From the NCBI GenBank assembly GCA_003427395.1, contig BFEA01000020.1:909914-935058 (forward strand): 25,145 nt of DNA. The letters run 5' to 3'. The position numbers and the translations under genes are program-made. Position 1 is the first letter of the stretch. Each line of letters begins with the position of its first letter. The notes beneath the pieces are model-generated. The model had not been told where the DNA came from and searched no databases. It was given only the letters and a program-made list of their open reading frames with translations. Of this stretch, positions 1 through 9,414 are shown piece after piece. This stretch comes from Chara braunii (Eukaryota; Streptophyta; Charophyceae; Charales; Characeae).

Positions 1-163
1 GCCCTAGGAAGGGTCCAACGGGCATCCGAAGAGGAGGGAGACGGGCATCCGGAAAGGGGGGAGATCGTGAGTAGCGGGATGCGCCCTGGATGTGACAGGT
101 ATGTTTAAAGCTGAGGAGGCATCGAACGGGAACCAGAGGTAACGGGTCATTGAGGAAGGAAGG

Positions 164-227
<64 letters not shown>

Positions 228-307
228 CTGACGTGACAACGCCCAAGCAAGGGTTGAACGGGCATCCGGAGAGGGGGGAGATCGTGAGTAGTGGGATGCG
301 CCCTGGA
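1..307. repeat. 240-bp direct repeat enclosing an AG microsatellite
   Basis: The opening bases recur from position 241 with few changes (both contain AACGGGCATCCG followed by a purine stretch). A third partial copy starts at about 41. The segment GAGATCGTGAGTAG through GCGCCCTGGAT at 60-91 recurs at 278-307. The AG run at 167-224 sits inside the 240-bp period. This is a tandem duplication in non-coding DNA and no gene is seen. The left edge may continue outside the window. Confidence 0.75.
167..224. repeat. (AG)29 microsatellite
   Basis: An uninterrupted AG dinucleotide run of 58 bases. Open frames through it only encode Ser-Leu or Arg-Glu repeats and are not genes. Confidence 0.97.
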
Positions 308-319
308 TTGAGCATCTGT

Positions 320-450
320 TCGCTATTACTCTTGACATGCACAAAAGACAAAAAATATGGCCATGTATATTCCCATGTTTTAGCCACGATTCAGTCTCAT
401 TCTGCATTTTCGGAAAGAGTGGGGCGAGGCCCCTGGCCGTGCGTTTTTTT
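320..450 (+). repeat. Partial copy of the hairpin repeat found at 16975-17537
   Basis: This stretch matches the loop and right arm of the hairpin repeat near 17 kb: the shared order is a GACAAAAAATATGG loop segment, CCCATGTT(C/T)TAGC, a TCATTCT block and GGGCGAGG near the end. The left arm is missing, so the copy is truncated at its 5' side as retroposons often are. It ends in an 11-base T run instead of the A tail of the other two copies. Confidence 0.55.
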
Positions 451-523
451 TTTTCCATGTGTCTATGGCAGAGGACGAAGGGGGTAGGAGGGGGGTAAGA
501 GGGGGACATGGCGTGAACGGGAG

Positions 524-591
524 GAGGAGCAGGAGGAGGTGGCGGCCGAACTGGGAAGAGGAGCAGGAGGAGGTGGCGGCCGAACTGGGAA
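524..591. repeat. 34-bp tandem duplication
   Basis: A 34-base unit starting GAGGAGCAGGAGGAGG and ending CTGGGAA is present twice in direct succession (524-557 and 558-591), identical by eye. An 85-residue plus-strand open frame crosses it, but it has no recognisable domain and is not called as a gene. Confidence 0.85.
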
Positions 592-718
592 GGAGCAGCT
601 CTCTGTTTAATCCAGAGAATGGAATTGAATTTCAATTACGTGATCTAGATGTGTATGACCTAAAGACTTTGGCTTGGCAGGTGGGTTTAGTCCCTAACCT
701 TAGTGTATCCTTGTGATT

Positions 719-790
719 CCTGTTCAGGATACGAACTGATGATCTGTTTATGGACAGTCACATGTTGTACCATTCAACCAGATGGGCTGG
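719..790 (-). mobile_element. tRNA-like retroposon head (Met-like anticodon loop)
   Basis: Read on the minus strand, this has a pol III A-box-like block (TGGTTGAATGGTACAAC), an anticodon-like loop CCATAA closed by CTGT/ACAG, and a B-box-like AGTTCGTATCC flanked by TCAG/CTGA. Order and spacing fit a tRNA, but the D-arm and acceptor are too degraded for a working gene. A tRNA-derived SINE head or a tRNA pseudogene are the likely readings. Any body would lie at lower coordinates; I could not define its end. Confidence 0.4.
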
Positions 791-1186
791 GTGGGTGAGA
801 TCTTCTTCTCATTGAGATAACATAGTCTGTCCTGGTGTTGGCTGACATGACGGGATAATAATTCTGCACCATGGATTTCCCCAGATATGACTGCGATAAT
901 AATCTTCTACAATTCTGAAGTTGTCCCAACTTATTCCGAACTGTGGTGGGCCCACGGGGTGAGGTGCTCCGCCTGGGATAGAGATGGAGATGGAGGATGA
1001 GGGTGGAGCGAGATGGCACAGCGCAGCTCCCACGCAGACTCCAACCCACGTACTCCAAACTGTGCGAATGTAGAATAACCCAAAGTACAGACTCTGGCTA
1101 GGGTATACTCCAACGGACTGACTGGACTGGATTGGCTGGTACCGACAGAGGTATCGCCCTGGACTGGAGTACCCGAATACAACACA

Positions 1187-1225
1187 GGCCTGTGAGAACA
1201 GGCCAAGGGGCTGGTCTCACAGGCC
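1187..1225. repeat. 11-bp inverted repeat with 17-base loop
   Basis: GGCCTGTGAGA (1187-1197) is perfectly complementary to TCTCACAGGCC (1215-1225). The short spacing would allow a stem-loop. It is not next to any coding sequence, so no function is proposed. Confidence 0.7.
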
Positions 1226-1440
1226 AACTAGAGGTCCACTACACGATCCTTGGCCTGTGATGGATCGCCTAGATACAAGCACGCTTCCGCCAAGAAGTGG
1301 AACTCTACCAAAGAAAAAGAAAACCCGAGTAGTCTATGATGCAGAGGAAGCTCCATGCTGAGTCCATGCGATGCAACCTAGGATAAAAAATGTCACAAAA
1401 GCAGCAATGTCACAGCTAACAGCCTAAGTGAAAGCAAAAG

Positions 1441-1616
1441 CAACTAACTAGTATACATGTCCTAGGAAAACAAAAAGTAATGACAACTAAATCCTAAAAT
1501 GTTGGAGGCAGTAGCCTCAGTCTGGAAACAACTGACTAGTGTATAAGTCCTAAGAACAGCAAAAGCAAAAACAACTAAATCCTAGAAATGTTAGAGGCAG
1601 TAGCCTCAGTCTGAGA
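1441..1616. repeat. 88-bp tandem duplication
   Basis: Two units of about 88 bp (1441-1528 and 1529-1616) share CAACT(A/G)ACTAGT, then ACAACTAAATCCTA, and end in AGGCAGTAGCCTCAGTCTG. They differ at scattered positions and small indels. Non-coding. Confidence 0.8.
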
Positions 1617-2358
1617 GCAACAAAGCAACAAGAAAACAACCATATGTCACAGGAGGAGTGTGTCGCAAACCACAGGTTGGGAAGGTCTTTGAGGGTGGTG
1701 AATGCAACCTAGGGGTTGATAAACTCGTAAGGACATCCACACATAATGACAGGGAGACACATGTCATCAGGATCAATGAAGGTAGGGAACTGGGAGCGAA
1801 CAAAACCAATGACCCTAACAGATAGACCATCAGGGCGGGTAATGCTCGACTAAAGGGGTGACCGCTATGGAGGGTTGACCATGCAAGGGAATGAGGGAGC
1901 CTGGTATACTAGGCGCACCTAGATGAAGCATGCAAGGCTGCCTAACTAGGGCGTGAGGGCCGGCAGAGGGCAGAAAAAGTGATGGGTAAGGGAATCATGC
2001 AAACGGCTCCTAAGGTGGGGGAAGTTGGAGCTGGATCCGTAAGGTGGGAAGACAGGGCAACGCTACGGGCCTGATGCCTATGCGTATACCAAGGGAGAGC
2101 CCAACTCAGAGGAAACCGCTAGGGGAGACCATCAGGCGACATAACCAGGGTATTGTACATGGTAAAGTGGTAAGAGAGTGACGACGTCTGAAGTAGGCAG
2201 ATCTGATCGTGACGAAGTCCATGAAGCTGCCAATGATGTCCATGATGAGAAGTTTGGAATGTCGTCGAGGAAGAGCCCGCAACGTTGATGAGCTGAAGTG
2301 GCAAAACTGGAGTGGATGGGGTACTGAGAAGTCAAAGACGTGGGAAAATAAGTCAGAG

Positions 2359-2697
2359 TCAATCGTCGTATCGAGCAGGACAACGATGAGTGCGGTGTGG
2401 ACTCTCAAAAGCATCCGGCTGCTGTTGAAGGTCTACCTGAAAAGGAGCAGGCTCGACTTCAGCAGTTTCCTCAACCGAGGGAGAAGGAAGAGGGTCAGTG
2501 GGCTGAAGAGGAGCAATCAACCTAGCACGACGAGCACGGTCATAGGCACACACCAATATGGGAGCGTGCTGCGAGTGCTCGAGGGGTTCCCAAGTAACCT
2601 CCTCATCAGGGTAACCCTTCCAACGTACGAGATACTCGATGTGAGGAGGGTTGTCGTCGGTGACTCAGCGACCAATGATGTCTGGATATAGGAAGTG
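2359..2697 (-). pseudogene. Chromovirus integrase C-terminus with chromodomain (fragment)
   Basis: The minus-strand translation contains a typical chromodomain core, YLVRWKGYPDEEVTWEP, followed by a charged tail that ends at a TGA at 2359-2361. In chromoviruses this domain sits at the end of integrase and helps target insertion to marked chromatin. There is an in-frame stop at 2664-2666 just upstream of the core. Sequence identity is lost at about 2697, where plus-strand pol of another element begins, so the integrase core is missing. Family assignment rests on the chromodomain motif. It differs clearly from the two other chromodomains in the window (4000-4150 and 7830-8060). Confidence 0.75.
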
Positions 2698-4174
2698 ACC
2701 TGCAAGACAGAGTTAGACATGCGTATGCGCAGGACCCTATTTATAGTGACCTCCTCAAGAGAGTTAAGGAGGCCCCAGAGACCGAACCAGATTACCGCAC
2801 TACCGAGGGTTTGCTGTTTGAGAAGACTAACGTAGTAGACCGTCTGTGCATCCCTAACAACGAGGAGATTCGTAGTTTGATCCTAGGGGAATGCCACGAC
2901 GCGGAGGTACATTTCGGTTGGCAAAAAACTCTAGCCAATCTGACGCATGCTTACACTTGGCTAGAAATGAAAGCTGACTGCATAGAGTATGCCTGCAGTT
3001 GCAAAGTATGCCAGAGAAACAAGAGTAGTACGCGTGCCCCTCTGGGTCTTCTCAGACCCTTGCCTATTCCTGATCAGCCTGGAGATTCAATGTCTTTGAC
3101 TTTATGGACGTCGGCGTCAAGAGTAGGCACGGCAAGAGCCAAGTCATGGTCATAGTTGATAGATTTAGCAAGTATGCAGTTTTTGTTCCTTTGCCTGCAG
3201 AGGCACGTACTGAGTTAGTAATTCAGAAGTTTTTTTATTTTTGGGTTAGTGAGGATGGCGTCCCATTGTCTATTGTTAGTGATAGAGATACTCGCTTCAC
3301 GAGTCAAAACTGGCAGGAACTGATGAAAGTTTATGGGTCAAAGTTGTTGATGTCGTCTGGCCGCCATCCAGAGGCTAACGGTCAGACTGAGCAGATGAAC
3401 AAGATCCTGCAGCAAGTTCTGCGCATGTACATTAGACCAGATCAAGTCAACTGGGAGGAGATGTTGCCCAAGGTAGCCAGTGCGTACAATAACAACGTGC
3501 ACTTGTCCACCTGTCGCACTCCCGACGAGTTGCACAAGTCCTTTAGACTGCGTAGACCGTTTGAGGGACTTAACCGGGATCAGATTCACAGGCTACCGCC
3601 CGGTACCAGGGAGTTCGCGATACAGTATGAAAAAGAGCTAGCTACAGTCGTAGAGAACCTCAGGAAGGCCCAACGTTGAATGATAGAGCAAGCCAACAAG
3701 CACCGTTGCCCATCGCAGTTCCAAGTAGGCGACTTAGTGTGGGTCAAGTCCAAAGAGTTTGCTCCTGAGGAAAACATCTCGCAGAAGTTACTGTCAGCGT
3801 ATAGGGGACCATGACCAGTTCTAGGAAGTCAAAGGCGGAGAAGATGGGTCGTCCTACATAGTAGAGATCCCAACACACCGGTGTTCCATGCATCAAAGTT
3901 GTTGCCGTGTGTCACAAGTCAACAATTTCCATCTCAAAGGTCCATGATTCCTCCGGACATGGATGAAAGATACGACATTGGCGACATTGTAGGTGAAGAC
4001 GTGTTCAGAACAGGAGGGAGAGGTCGTCGACATAAGCAATATAAGGTCCGGTTTGCTTATCAGGAACCGGAGGACGATCGCTGGTTTACCAGAACAGAAC
4101 TGCTAGAAACAGCTGCCGACATAGTTAGGGCCTACGAAAGAGAAAAGAAAGGTAAAGGTCCTGTCTTAGACTGA
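2698..4174 (+). pseudogene. Ty3/gypsy (chromovirus) integrase region, broken
   Basis: In order: the RNase H-integrase linker (2700-2880); an HHCC-type zinc-binding region (2905-3030) with the second half C-S-C-K-V-C-Q-R-N-K; the integrase core with the first Asp in FMDVG near 3104, the second in SDRDTRF near 3290 and the Glu in GQTEQ near 3390; a GPY/F-like VFHASKLLP near 3875; and a chromodomain-like end (about 3960-4150) with RFAYQEPEDDRWF. It is not functional: there is a frameshift just before 3104, in-frame stops at 3677-3679 and 3812-3814 (the latter where a Trp is usual), and two more frame changes between 3815 and 3880. Reverse transcriptase and everything upstream are absent. The gene ends 38 bases before the LTR at 4213, the normal order for an element's 3' end. 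Confidence 0.9.
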
Positions 4175-4200
4175 GTTATTCTCGGAGGACCTCGAATTTC

Positions 4201-4212
4201 GGCCGGCGGGAG
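4201..4212 (+). other. Putative polypurine tract next to the LTR
   Basis: The purine-rich GGCGGGAG lies directly before the LTR start at TGAAAC. In LTR elements the plus-strand primer sits exactly here. The call rests on position and composition; the tract is short. Confidence 0.45.
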
Positions 4213-5021
4213 TGAAACGGTATTCACCTGTTCGCAGTAGCCGATGCAGATCTCAGGGCTCGATCCCTAGTCCTCACCTTACCTGTGTACAATATCTGTG
4301 TCGACCCCGAGAGTTGAACCCGTGACCTATGTATTTGTAACAGTTGTTAGACTATTGCAGGGTCCGTAGGTAGCAGGGGTTCGATTTGTAGACCTATCGG
4401 GTAGGAGTCTTAGCAAGGTCTAGAAGTCGTAGTTGTAGCTCCTCCGAAAGGTCAAGGTCGCAACTGCTACAGTCCTGAATGGTCCAGGTCGTAGCTGCTA
4501 CAGTATTGAAAGGCCAAGTCCATGGCCTTCCGGAAGGTCCTAGTAGTGGCCTTTCGAAGTTGCTCACGTATAGGCTGAGGCAAGTGGGCAAGTGGTGGAG
4601 TCCACCCGTGCTGAGTCAGCAGTCCCAGTCCCAGTCAGTCCTAGTCCAGTCAAGCAAGTTTCGCACGGGACTGTGTGCACCACGGGCATGGGAAAAGGGC
4701 AGACCAACGAGATACCGAAGTATAAATCAAGAGGCAGCGCCCAACCATTCATTCATTCCTACGTAAGCCATGGGGAAGCGTTGTCATAGCGACTTGTGCG
4801 AGGTAGTCTGCAGTGAGCCCGAAGACGAAGTGGGCAAGATAAGGAGCTTAGCCATAGCGATAGGGTAGCAGCGGCCATAGCCGCCATAACTGATAGGAGA
4901 GTGTATCTGAACTGTGTTTTGGTTTCCATATCTCTGTGTTCTGAGTGGGCACTTGTCGCCAGTTTGCTGCGCAACCTGTTTACATGCATGAGAAGTGTGA
5001 ATGAGAGCGAGTCTGATTGCA
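4213..5021 (+). mobile_element. Complete LTR, family 1 (about 809 bp)
   Basis: The 5' edge is set by comparison with 24666: similarity to that second copy starts at TGAAAC in both places and not before. The 3' edge is TGCA at 5018-5021, one base before a primer-binding site. The ends are therefore TG...CA, as expected for an LTR. It carries a TATAAAT at 4721 and a degenerate 37-bp internal repeat near 4449-4520 (GTCGYARCTGCTACAGT twice). It lies between an integrase 3' end and a primer-binding site, so it has element-internal sequence on both sides. Confidence 0.85.
4721..4727 (+). promoter_or_regulatory. LTR TATA box
   Basis: TATAAAT followed by CAAGAGGC, about 300 bases before the LTR end. 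The same block recurs at 25131 in the second LTR of this family. The flanking GGGCAGACCAACGA is also conserved, which supports a shared core promoter that would start the genomic RNA around 4750. Confidence 0.6.
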
Positions 5022-5022
5022 T

Positions 5023-5034
5023 TGGTATCAGAGC
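5023..5034 (+). other. Primer-binding site, initiator tRNA-Met type
   Basis: TGGTATCAGAGC is the sequence used by very many plant LTR retrotransposons to bind the 3' end of initiator methionine tRNA for minus-strand priming. It starts one base after the LTR end, which is the standard spacing. Confidence 0.92.
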
Positions 5035-5174
5035 TGGTACCCGCTATTCCACGCTCGCCCGTTGTGTGCCGCAGGGAGAGTTACGCGCCATAGCGAAGTC
5101 GCCATCGGAGAGGAAGTCCGCCATAGCGGATCCGGAGGTTGAAGAAGCCGCCGCGCGCACCTACAAAGAAGACC

Positions 5175-5181
<7 letters not shown>

Positions 5182-5218
<37 letters not shown>
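5182..5218. repeat. (AG)n microsatellite
   Basis: An uninterrupted 37-base AG run in the family-1 leader. Confidence 0.95.
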
Positions 5219-5219
<1 letters not shown>

Positions 5220-5265
5220 GAGTGATATAAGTTTGCTTTGGACTTGTGTTGAAGACATCGGTACG

Positions 5266-5267
<2 letters not shown>

Positions 5268-5304
<37 letters not shown>
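5268..5304. repeat. (GA)n microsatellite
   Basis: An uninterrupted 37-base GA run, 50 bases after the first one in the same leader. Confidence 0.95.
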
Positions 5305-5307
<3 letters not shown>

Positions 5308-5578
5308 GATTGAGCGATACAAGATTGATTGTCACTCACCTGTGAAGTCCGCTGTGCGGTCCACCGTAGAAGAAGGAAGGCGGCCATAGCCGCGGAGCTC
5401 GACCACAGAGTGACGAAGGAGGCGAAAGAGAGGACAGAGGGAGAGACCGAGAGGAGTGAGGGAACCATAGCCGAGGAAGAAGAAGGGAGAATTGTAAAAG
5501 AAAAAAAGAAAAGAACGAGAAGACAAATGGGGTGAAGGAGAAAGAGGTGAGGAAGAAGAAAGGCAAGAGAGGGGGGCG

Positions 5579-5699
5579 TTGACCGGAGTTGACCGAGGGC
5601 GTTGACCGGTGTTGACCAGGAGTTGACCGGGGGTTGACTGTAGGGTTGACCAAGCGTTGACCAAGGCGTTGACCAAGACTGCTGATCACGAATTTGACC
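5579..5699 (+). repeat. Array of ten TTGACY motifs (W-box-like)
   Basis: TTGACC or TTGACT starts at 5579, 5589, 5602, 5612, 5623, 5634, 5646, 5657, 5669 and 5694, all on the plus strand. The first nine are spaced 10-13 bases, averaging about 11.25. TTGACY is the core bound by plant WRKY transcription factors. The array lies in the retroelement leader, downstream of the LTR promoter. It may be a regulatory cluster or simply an 11-bp minisatellite; sequence alone cannot decide. Confidence 0.8.
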
Positions 5700-6483
5700 A
5701 AGCTGGAGCCGGTATGATCTCGCCAAGCCTTCAGCCTATCCCCTTGCCCTATGGATGTGCACACACCTTGTGGTACTTGTTGAGTCAAGTCTGTCTGTCT
5801 CTTCTTTCTGCATTGAGTCTCTTCTGTCCAGGTGATAGGACTCTGTGGATGAAGGATAGGGCCTTGCTAAAGACTGTGTTTGACGACTCATTGTGACCGG
5901 CACTCAGGACCATCACCCTACCAGTATTGAGGGCAACTTGGACCAGGCAACAGTGACAAGCACCAGGGCTGGGCCAACCTCCCAACCCTAATGGAAGCAG
6001 AAGCGGACGAACCTTGTCGTACGGGAACTTTGGACACCAGGCTCATCCAATCTTCTACAGGCCCAATTCAGAAAGTCTACCTAGTAGGATTACCTAAGCA
6101 AGGTAGGCCAACGCCCGCGGACGCATCCTACCATCTTTCCCCTAGCTTACCCAAGGCTAGGCGGAACTCAGACTAGCCAGAGCGACTTATATTCCTACCC
6201 TATCCTAGAGCTAAGCTATGCATGAGTAAAGCCCATCATATACCTGATAGACCGCCCCAGCCCAATATTGTAGTTGTGTGTATGTGTGTGTGGCCAGAGG
6301 CTATGTATGTTTGTATGAGCCCATAGCGCCATATTTTTTGTGTCGGCTCGAAGGCTATGTGTGCTTTGTGTCACTGCATAGTGAGATATGTGTGTCCGAA
6401 GGCCAGATATGTGCACTACTATGTAGAGGGAACTATGTGTTCGTTTTGAAGAGATGACAGGCCAAGTTGGACAAGAACCCCCC
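5700..6483. other. Unassigned region
   Basis: No gene recognised. It contains a TG-rich stretch (6270-6420) with repeated AGGCTATGT and AGATATGTG words. Short frames on both strands show no domain. The first part may continue the family-1 leader or a decayed gag. Confidence 0.4.
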
Positions 6484-6555
6484 CCAAAGTCCCAAGCCAA
6501 CCCGTGATCTATGACATGTGACCTGAAGACTCTACCATTTGAGCGACAATCGCAA
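6484..6555 (-). mobile_element. tRNA-like retroposon head (degenerate)
   Basis: On the minus strand, GTCGCTCAAATGGTAGAGT resembles a pol III A box and D-arm, and about 30 bases later ACGGGTTGGCTTGG stands where a B box would be, with about four mismatches to the usual GGTTCGANTCC. This fits an old tRNA-derived SINE head or tRNA pseudogene. Evidence is weaker than for the copies near 16 kb. Confidence 0.3.
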
Positions 6556-6673
6556 ACGTTCCCTGTGTGTGATATGCCAGACTGGGGAGATCACCAAAAC
6601 AACCACGAGCAACAACCACGAGCAGCCCACGTCGTATCAAGACCCGACATACAACACCATGGATAGTCCCTTG

Positions 6674-7769
6674 TGTTATGAATTTGGTTGTCTGTCGATT
6701 TCAATCAACACTCGCACTCAGAGAATCTCATACATGCCCATACATGCACAAGAAGAAGGGGAGAGGAGACAAAGTACACTGCACAGACAGAGTAAGCAGC
6801 GGAAAACAGTCATGCACAAGTGTGGAGATAACACTTTTCCAACTCTCTGACGATACTCCCAACAACCAATCATAAAAAGACATGACGAGGATAGCAAAAT
6901 AACGTAGCCAAGTATGAGCCAATCTGAACCAATAATCGTGACAAAGTTTATCCCAGTATCTCGCCACCACTGAACCTCACACTCCACTCTCACACCTACA
7001 CCATGTTAGATGCGCCATTCCAAATCCGCCTCTCTGAGGCCAGCGCCAGCCACCAAGATGAAGAACAAGACCAGCGATGAAGTCCTCAGTGCCGATGTAG
7101 GAACTCTGATGATGAAAATTGCAGCTATGGCTGCAGCGCCACTGTCTCTGCTGCACCGGTAACTCTGATGAAGTAGAAGTAGCAATAGTCCACCCTCAAA
7201 CTACTGTGTACCAGGCAGTCGCAATCACCCTCAGGGTGAGTGCTCAGAGGGTGCCTAACTATGGCGGGCTATGAACGCCTGGCTATGGCCGTCGTACAAG
7301 GTGAGGGACTCAGGGTGTCGTGCATGAAGTCAATCCTCACTTCGCTTCCTTGGCTCAACTCCGTATAGTACCAACGAAGAATGAAAACTACCTAAAAACA
7401 CCAAACAGACCTACACCGATCTATTAACAGAACTAGACTAGACCTAGACTCGGACTGACCGGTACCGTTTCAGTTTGGGCCTCTAGGCACCTATCTACCC
7501 GGCTATAGGCTATAGGACCGCTGCTACGGGCCAAGGCCACGAAGGCCTCCCGTCCTAGTGATAGTTCGGGCCTGCTATTCGCAGTATAGGCTATAGGGGA
7601 CTCGGGTCGGCAAATTTCCTGAATTTGCAGATATGTCCCTCATGAATCTCCCCCTAAGACTGAACTCACGGTTAGTCCTTGACATCAACAAAATTACAAA
7701 TCTAACCCTATATTGTTATTGTATAGTCCCACAGTCAGATCCTAGCAGTCAAGTCAACAAGTCATTGCA
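6674..7769 (-). mobile_element. 3' LTR, family 2 (1096 bp)
   Basis: Minus-strand ends are TGCAATGAC at 7769 and ...TTCATAACA at 6674, so TG...CA. The 7326-7769 part matches 15462-15902 (about 94% by eye over a 250-base stretch). The 6674-7320 part matches 12164-11483 in the opposite orientation. It contains GCTATGGC words and a palindromic GGCTATGGCC near 7283. A putative polypurine tract adjoins its start at 7770-7785. Confidence 0.88.
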
Positions 7770-7785
7770 GGCCCCCCGGGGAGCG
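7770..7785 (-). other. Putative polypurine tract of family 2
   Basis: On the minus strand, CCCCGGGGGGCC lies directly before the LTR start TGCAATGAC. The G run at the LTR boundary is where the plus-strand primer is expected. Assignment is positional. Confidence 0.4.
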
Positions 7786-7797
7786 AGGACCTCCGAG

Positions 7798-9414
7798 CTA
7801 AGGGTGTAGACAAGGGGATCGGCGAGGGAGTAGGAGTAATCCCTTCTGATCTGCCTCATATCGTAGAACCACTGACTTTGCTGTCTTGAGAAGTTCCTTC
7901 CGCATAAACCAGCGGTCCTTAGAATGAGACTGAAAGGAAAACTTCACAAGATACTGCTGATCGAGGCCGGTGCCCCACTCGTCCTCGATGGACTCCACCT
8001 CATATCCACGACCAGGGATAGGTGAACCAAACTGAGGAGGCCGGTTTACGAATGCATCAGCTGGGGTAAAGGGTAACAACTTAGATGCATGGAAGATCGG
8101 ATAGGTCTGTAGATGCAGTGGGACATCAATGGCATATGATAGGCCAAAAGGGTCAGAACCCACTGTATCTATCTAACACCTGCCACAGACCCAAATAGCG
8201 TGGCAACAGCTTGGGGGAGATATCCTCCTTCCTCGACAACTCTGAACTGGCTACCCAGACGTGGTCGCCAGTACGAATGGGGGAAGGATGTCGGTGCCGA
8301 TTGGCTTGTTCAATCATAGCCTTTTGGGCTTTGAACAAGTTTGCACAGGCCCTTTCCACATCAATTTTATAACGTCTTGTGAACTCAGCAGTTCCAGGAG
8401 TCAAATCAGACTTCTCCTTATTGATGAGGTCATCAAGAGGCTGGCGTGGTTCACGACCCCAATGTCAGCGGTATGGTGTGAACCCAGTTGAGGAATGAAC
8501 AAAGGTGTTGTACACAAGTTGTGCACGAGCCAGATGGAGGTTCCATTCTTGTTGACCCGGAGAGATGACAGGACACAGCAACTGAAACAAGACTTGGTTC
8601 ATCACTTCAGCCTGAGCATTGGCTTAAGGATGGCGACCATAAGTCATGTCTAAATGTGAATGCAAGTAGTCCTTGCAAAATGACTGCCATTCATTGCTGC
8701 AAAATCGGGGGTCTCTATCACTGACTATGGAAGTGGGTGGTCCATGGTTAGTTAATCACTTCTCAGCAAACGCTGCTCTCACAGCGGGGACCCTAGCTTC
8801 CTCCGGCAAGGATGAATTCTGCGTACTTAGAGAACCTGTGAACACATACCATAACCTGACGCATGCCACGAGGGGTGCTTCTGCCCAGATCTGTGAAGTC
8901 AATAGACAGATTCTGCAGGACCATTAGGTATGGGTAAGGGTTTGAGTAGTCCAAGAGGAGGTCTACGTTGGACCTTGTTCCTCTGGCAAAGCTCACAAGT
9001 TTCAATATAGCGCAACATATCACTCCACATCTCCTTCCAGAAAAAGCGTTGCAACAGGGATGCATAAGACTTTAAGAATTCAAAATGACCACGTGCATCA
9101 TGACGCTCTAACATCAGTAAAGTTCTGAGTGGTTGGTCATGGGGAATGCGCAATCGTACCTCACCATTGTTGTAAGTATACAATAAATCTGAACTCAGAG
9201 CATAGCCTGGTTCAAAATTGGGGTCTGCTTTCAGATTCCTAACTATGGGTCCATAAGTCGGGTCCTTAGGCAATAGTCGGGCAATGGTCTGGTGGGTTTC
9301 CTCTCCAAAGGAATGGGTAGAAGAGATGGCCGCAAAAGTGTCAAACCTACGAGAGAGGGCATCTGCTACCTTGTTGTCGTCACCCTTCTTATGTTTCAGT
9401 TCAAAGTCAAACAA
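7798..9414 (-). pseudogene. Ty3/gypsy integrase with chromodomain, broken
   Basis: From 9414 leftward: the RNase H-integrase linker; an HHCC zinc-binding region with ERHDARGHFEF and CELCQRNK (about 9115-9000); the first catalytic Asp in SIDFTDLGRS near 8895; the second in SDRDPRF near 8720; and a degraded third motif, where the usual GQTE reads AQAE, near 8610. After that come a basic region, IFHASKLLP near 8080, and a chromodomain-like end with QQYLVKFSF near 7955. Frames shift around 8990-8760 and stops interrupt at several places, for example just before the ANAQAE segment. In this class integrase inserts the cDNA and the chromodomain biases the site. The 3' LTR follows at once, as in an intact element. 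Confidence 0.9.

Larger units (their letters stand above)
791..2358. other. Unassigned region, possibly the 3' non-coding/LTR side of the 2359-2697 element
   Basis: No gene is seen. The short open frames lack domains and overlap each other on both strands. Because the chromodomain fragment at 2359-2697 reads leftward, its 3' LTR would be expected here, but I found no second copy in the window with which to place LTR ends. The region holds an inverted repeat at 1187-1225 and a tandem duplication at 1441-1616. Confidence 0.4.
5035..5578 (+). other. 5' leader of a family-1 element
   Basis: This follows the primer-binding site and holds repeated GCCATAGC words, two AG runs and a purine-rich stretch (5400-5575). 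A 68-residue plus-strand frame (5329-5535) is rich in Arg and Glu from purine-rich DNA and has no recognisable domain. No gag gene was identified downstream, so the element appears to be lost after its leader. Confidence 0.5.

Noticed and set aside
147-635. 162-residue minus-strand open frame
   Set aside because: It crosses the AG run and the 34-bp duplication, giving Ser-Leu and Pro-rich low-complexity peptide with no domain.
5028-5726. 232-residue minus-strand open frame, the second longest in the window
   Set aside because: It is made by the TTGACY array and the two AG runs read backwards; length comes from repeats that lack stop codons in that frame, not from a gene.
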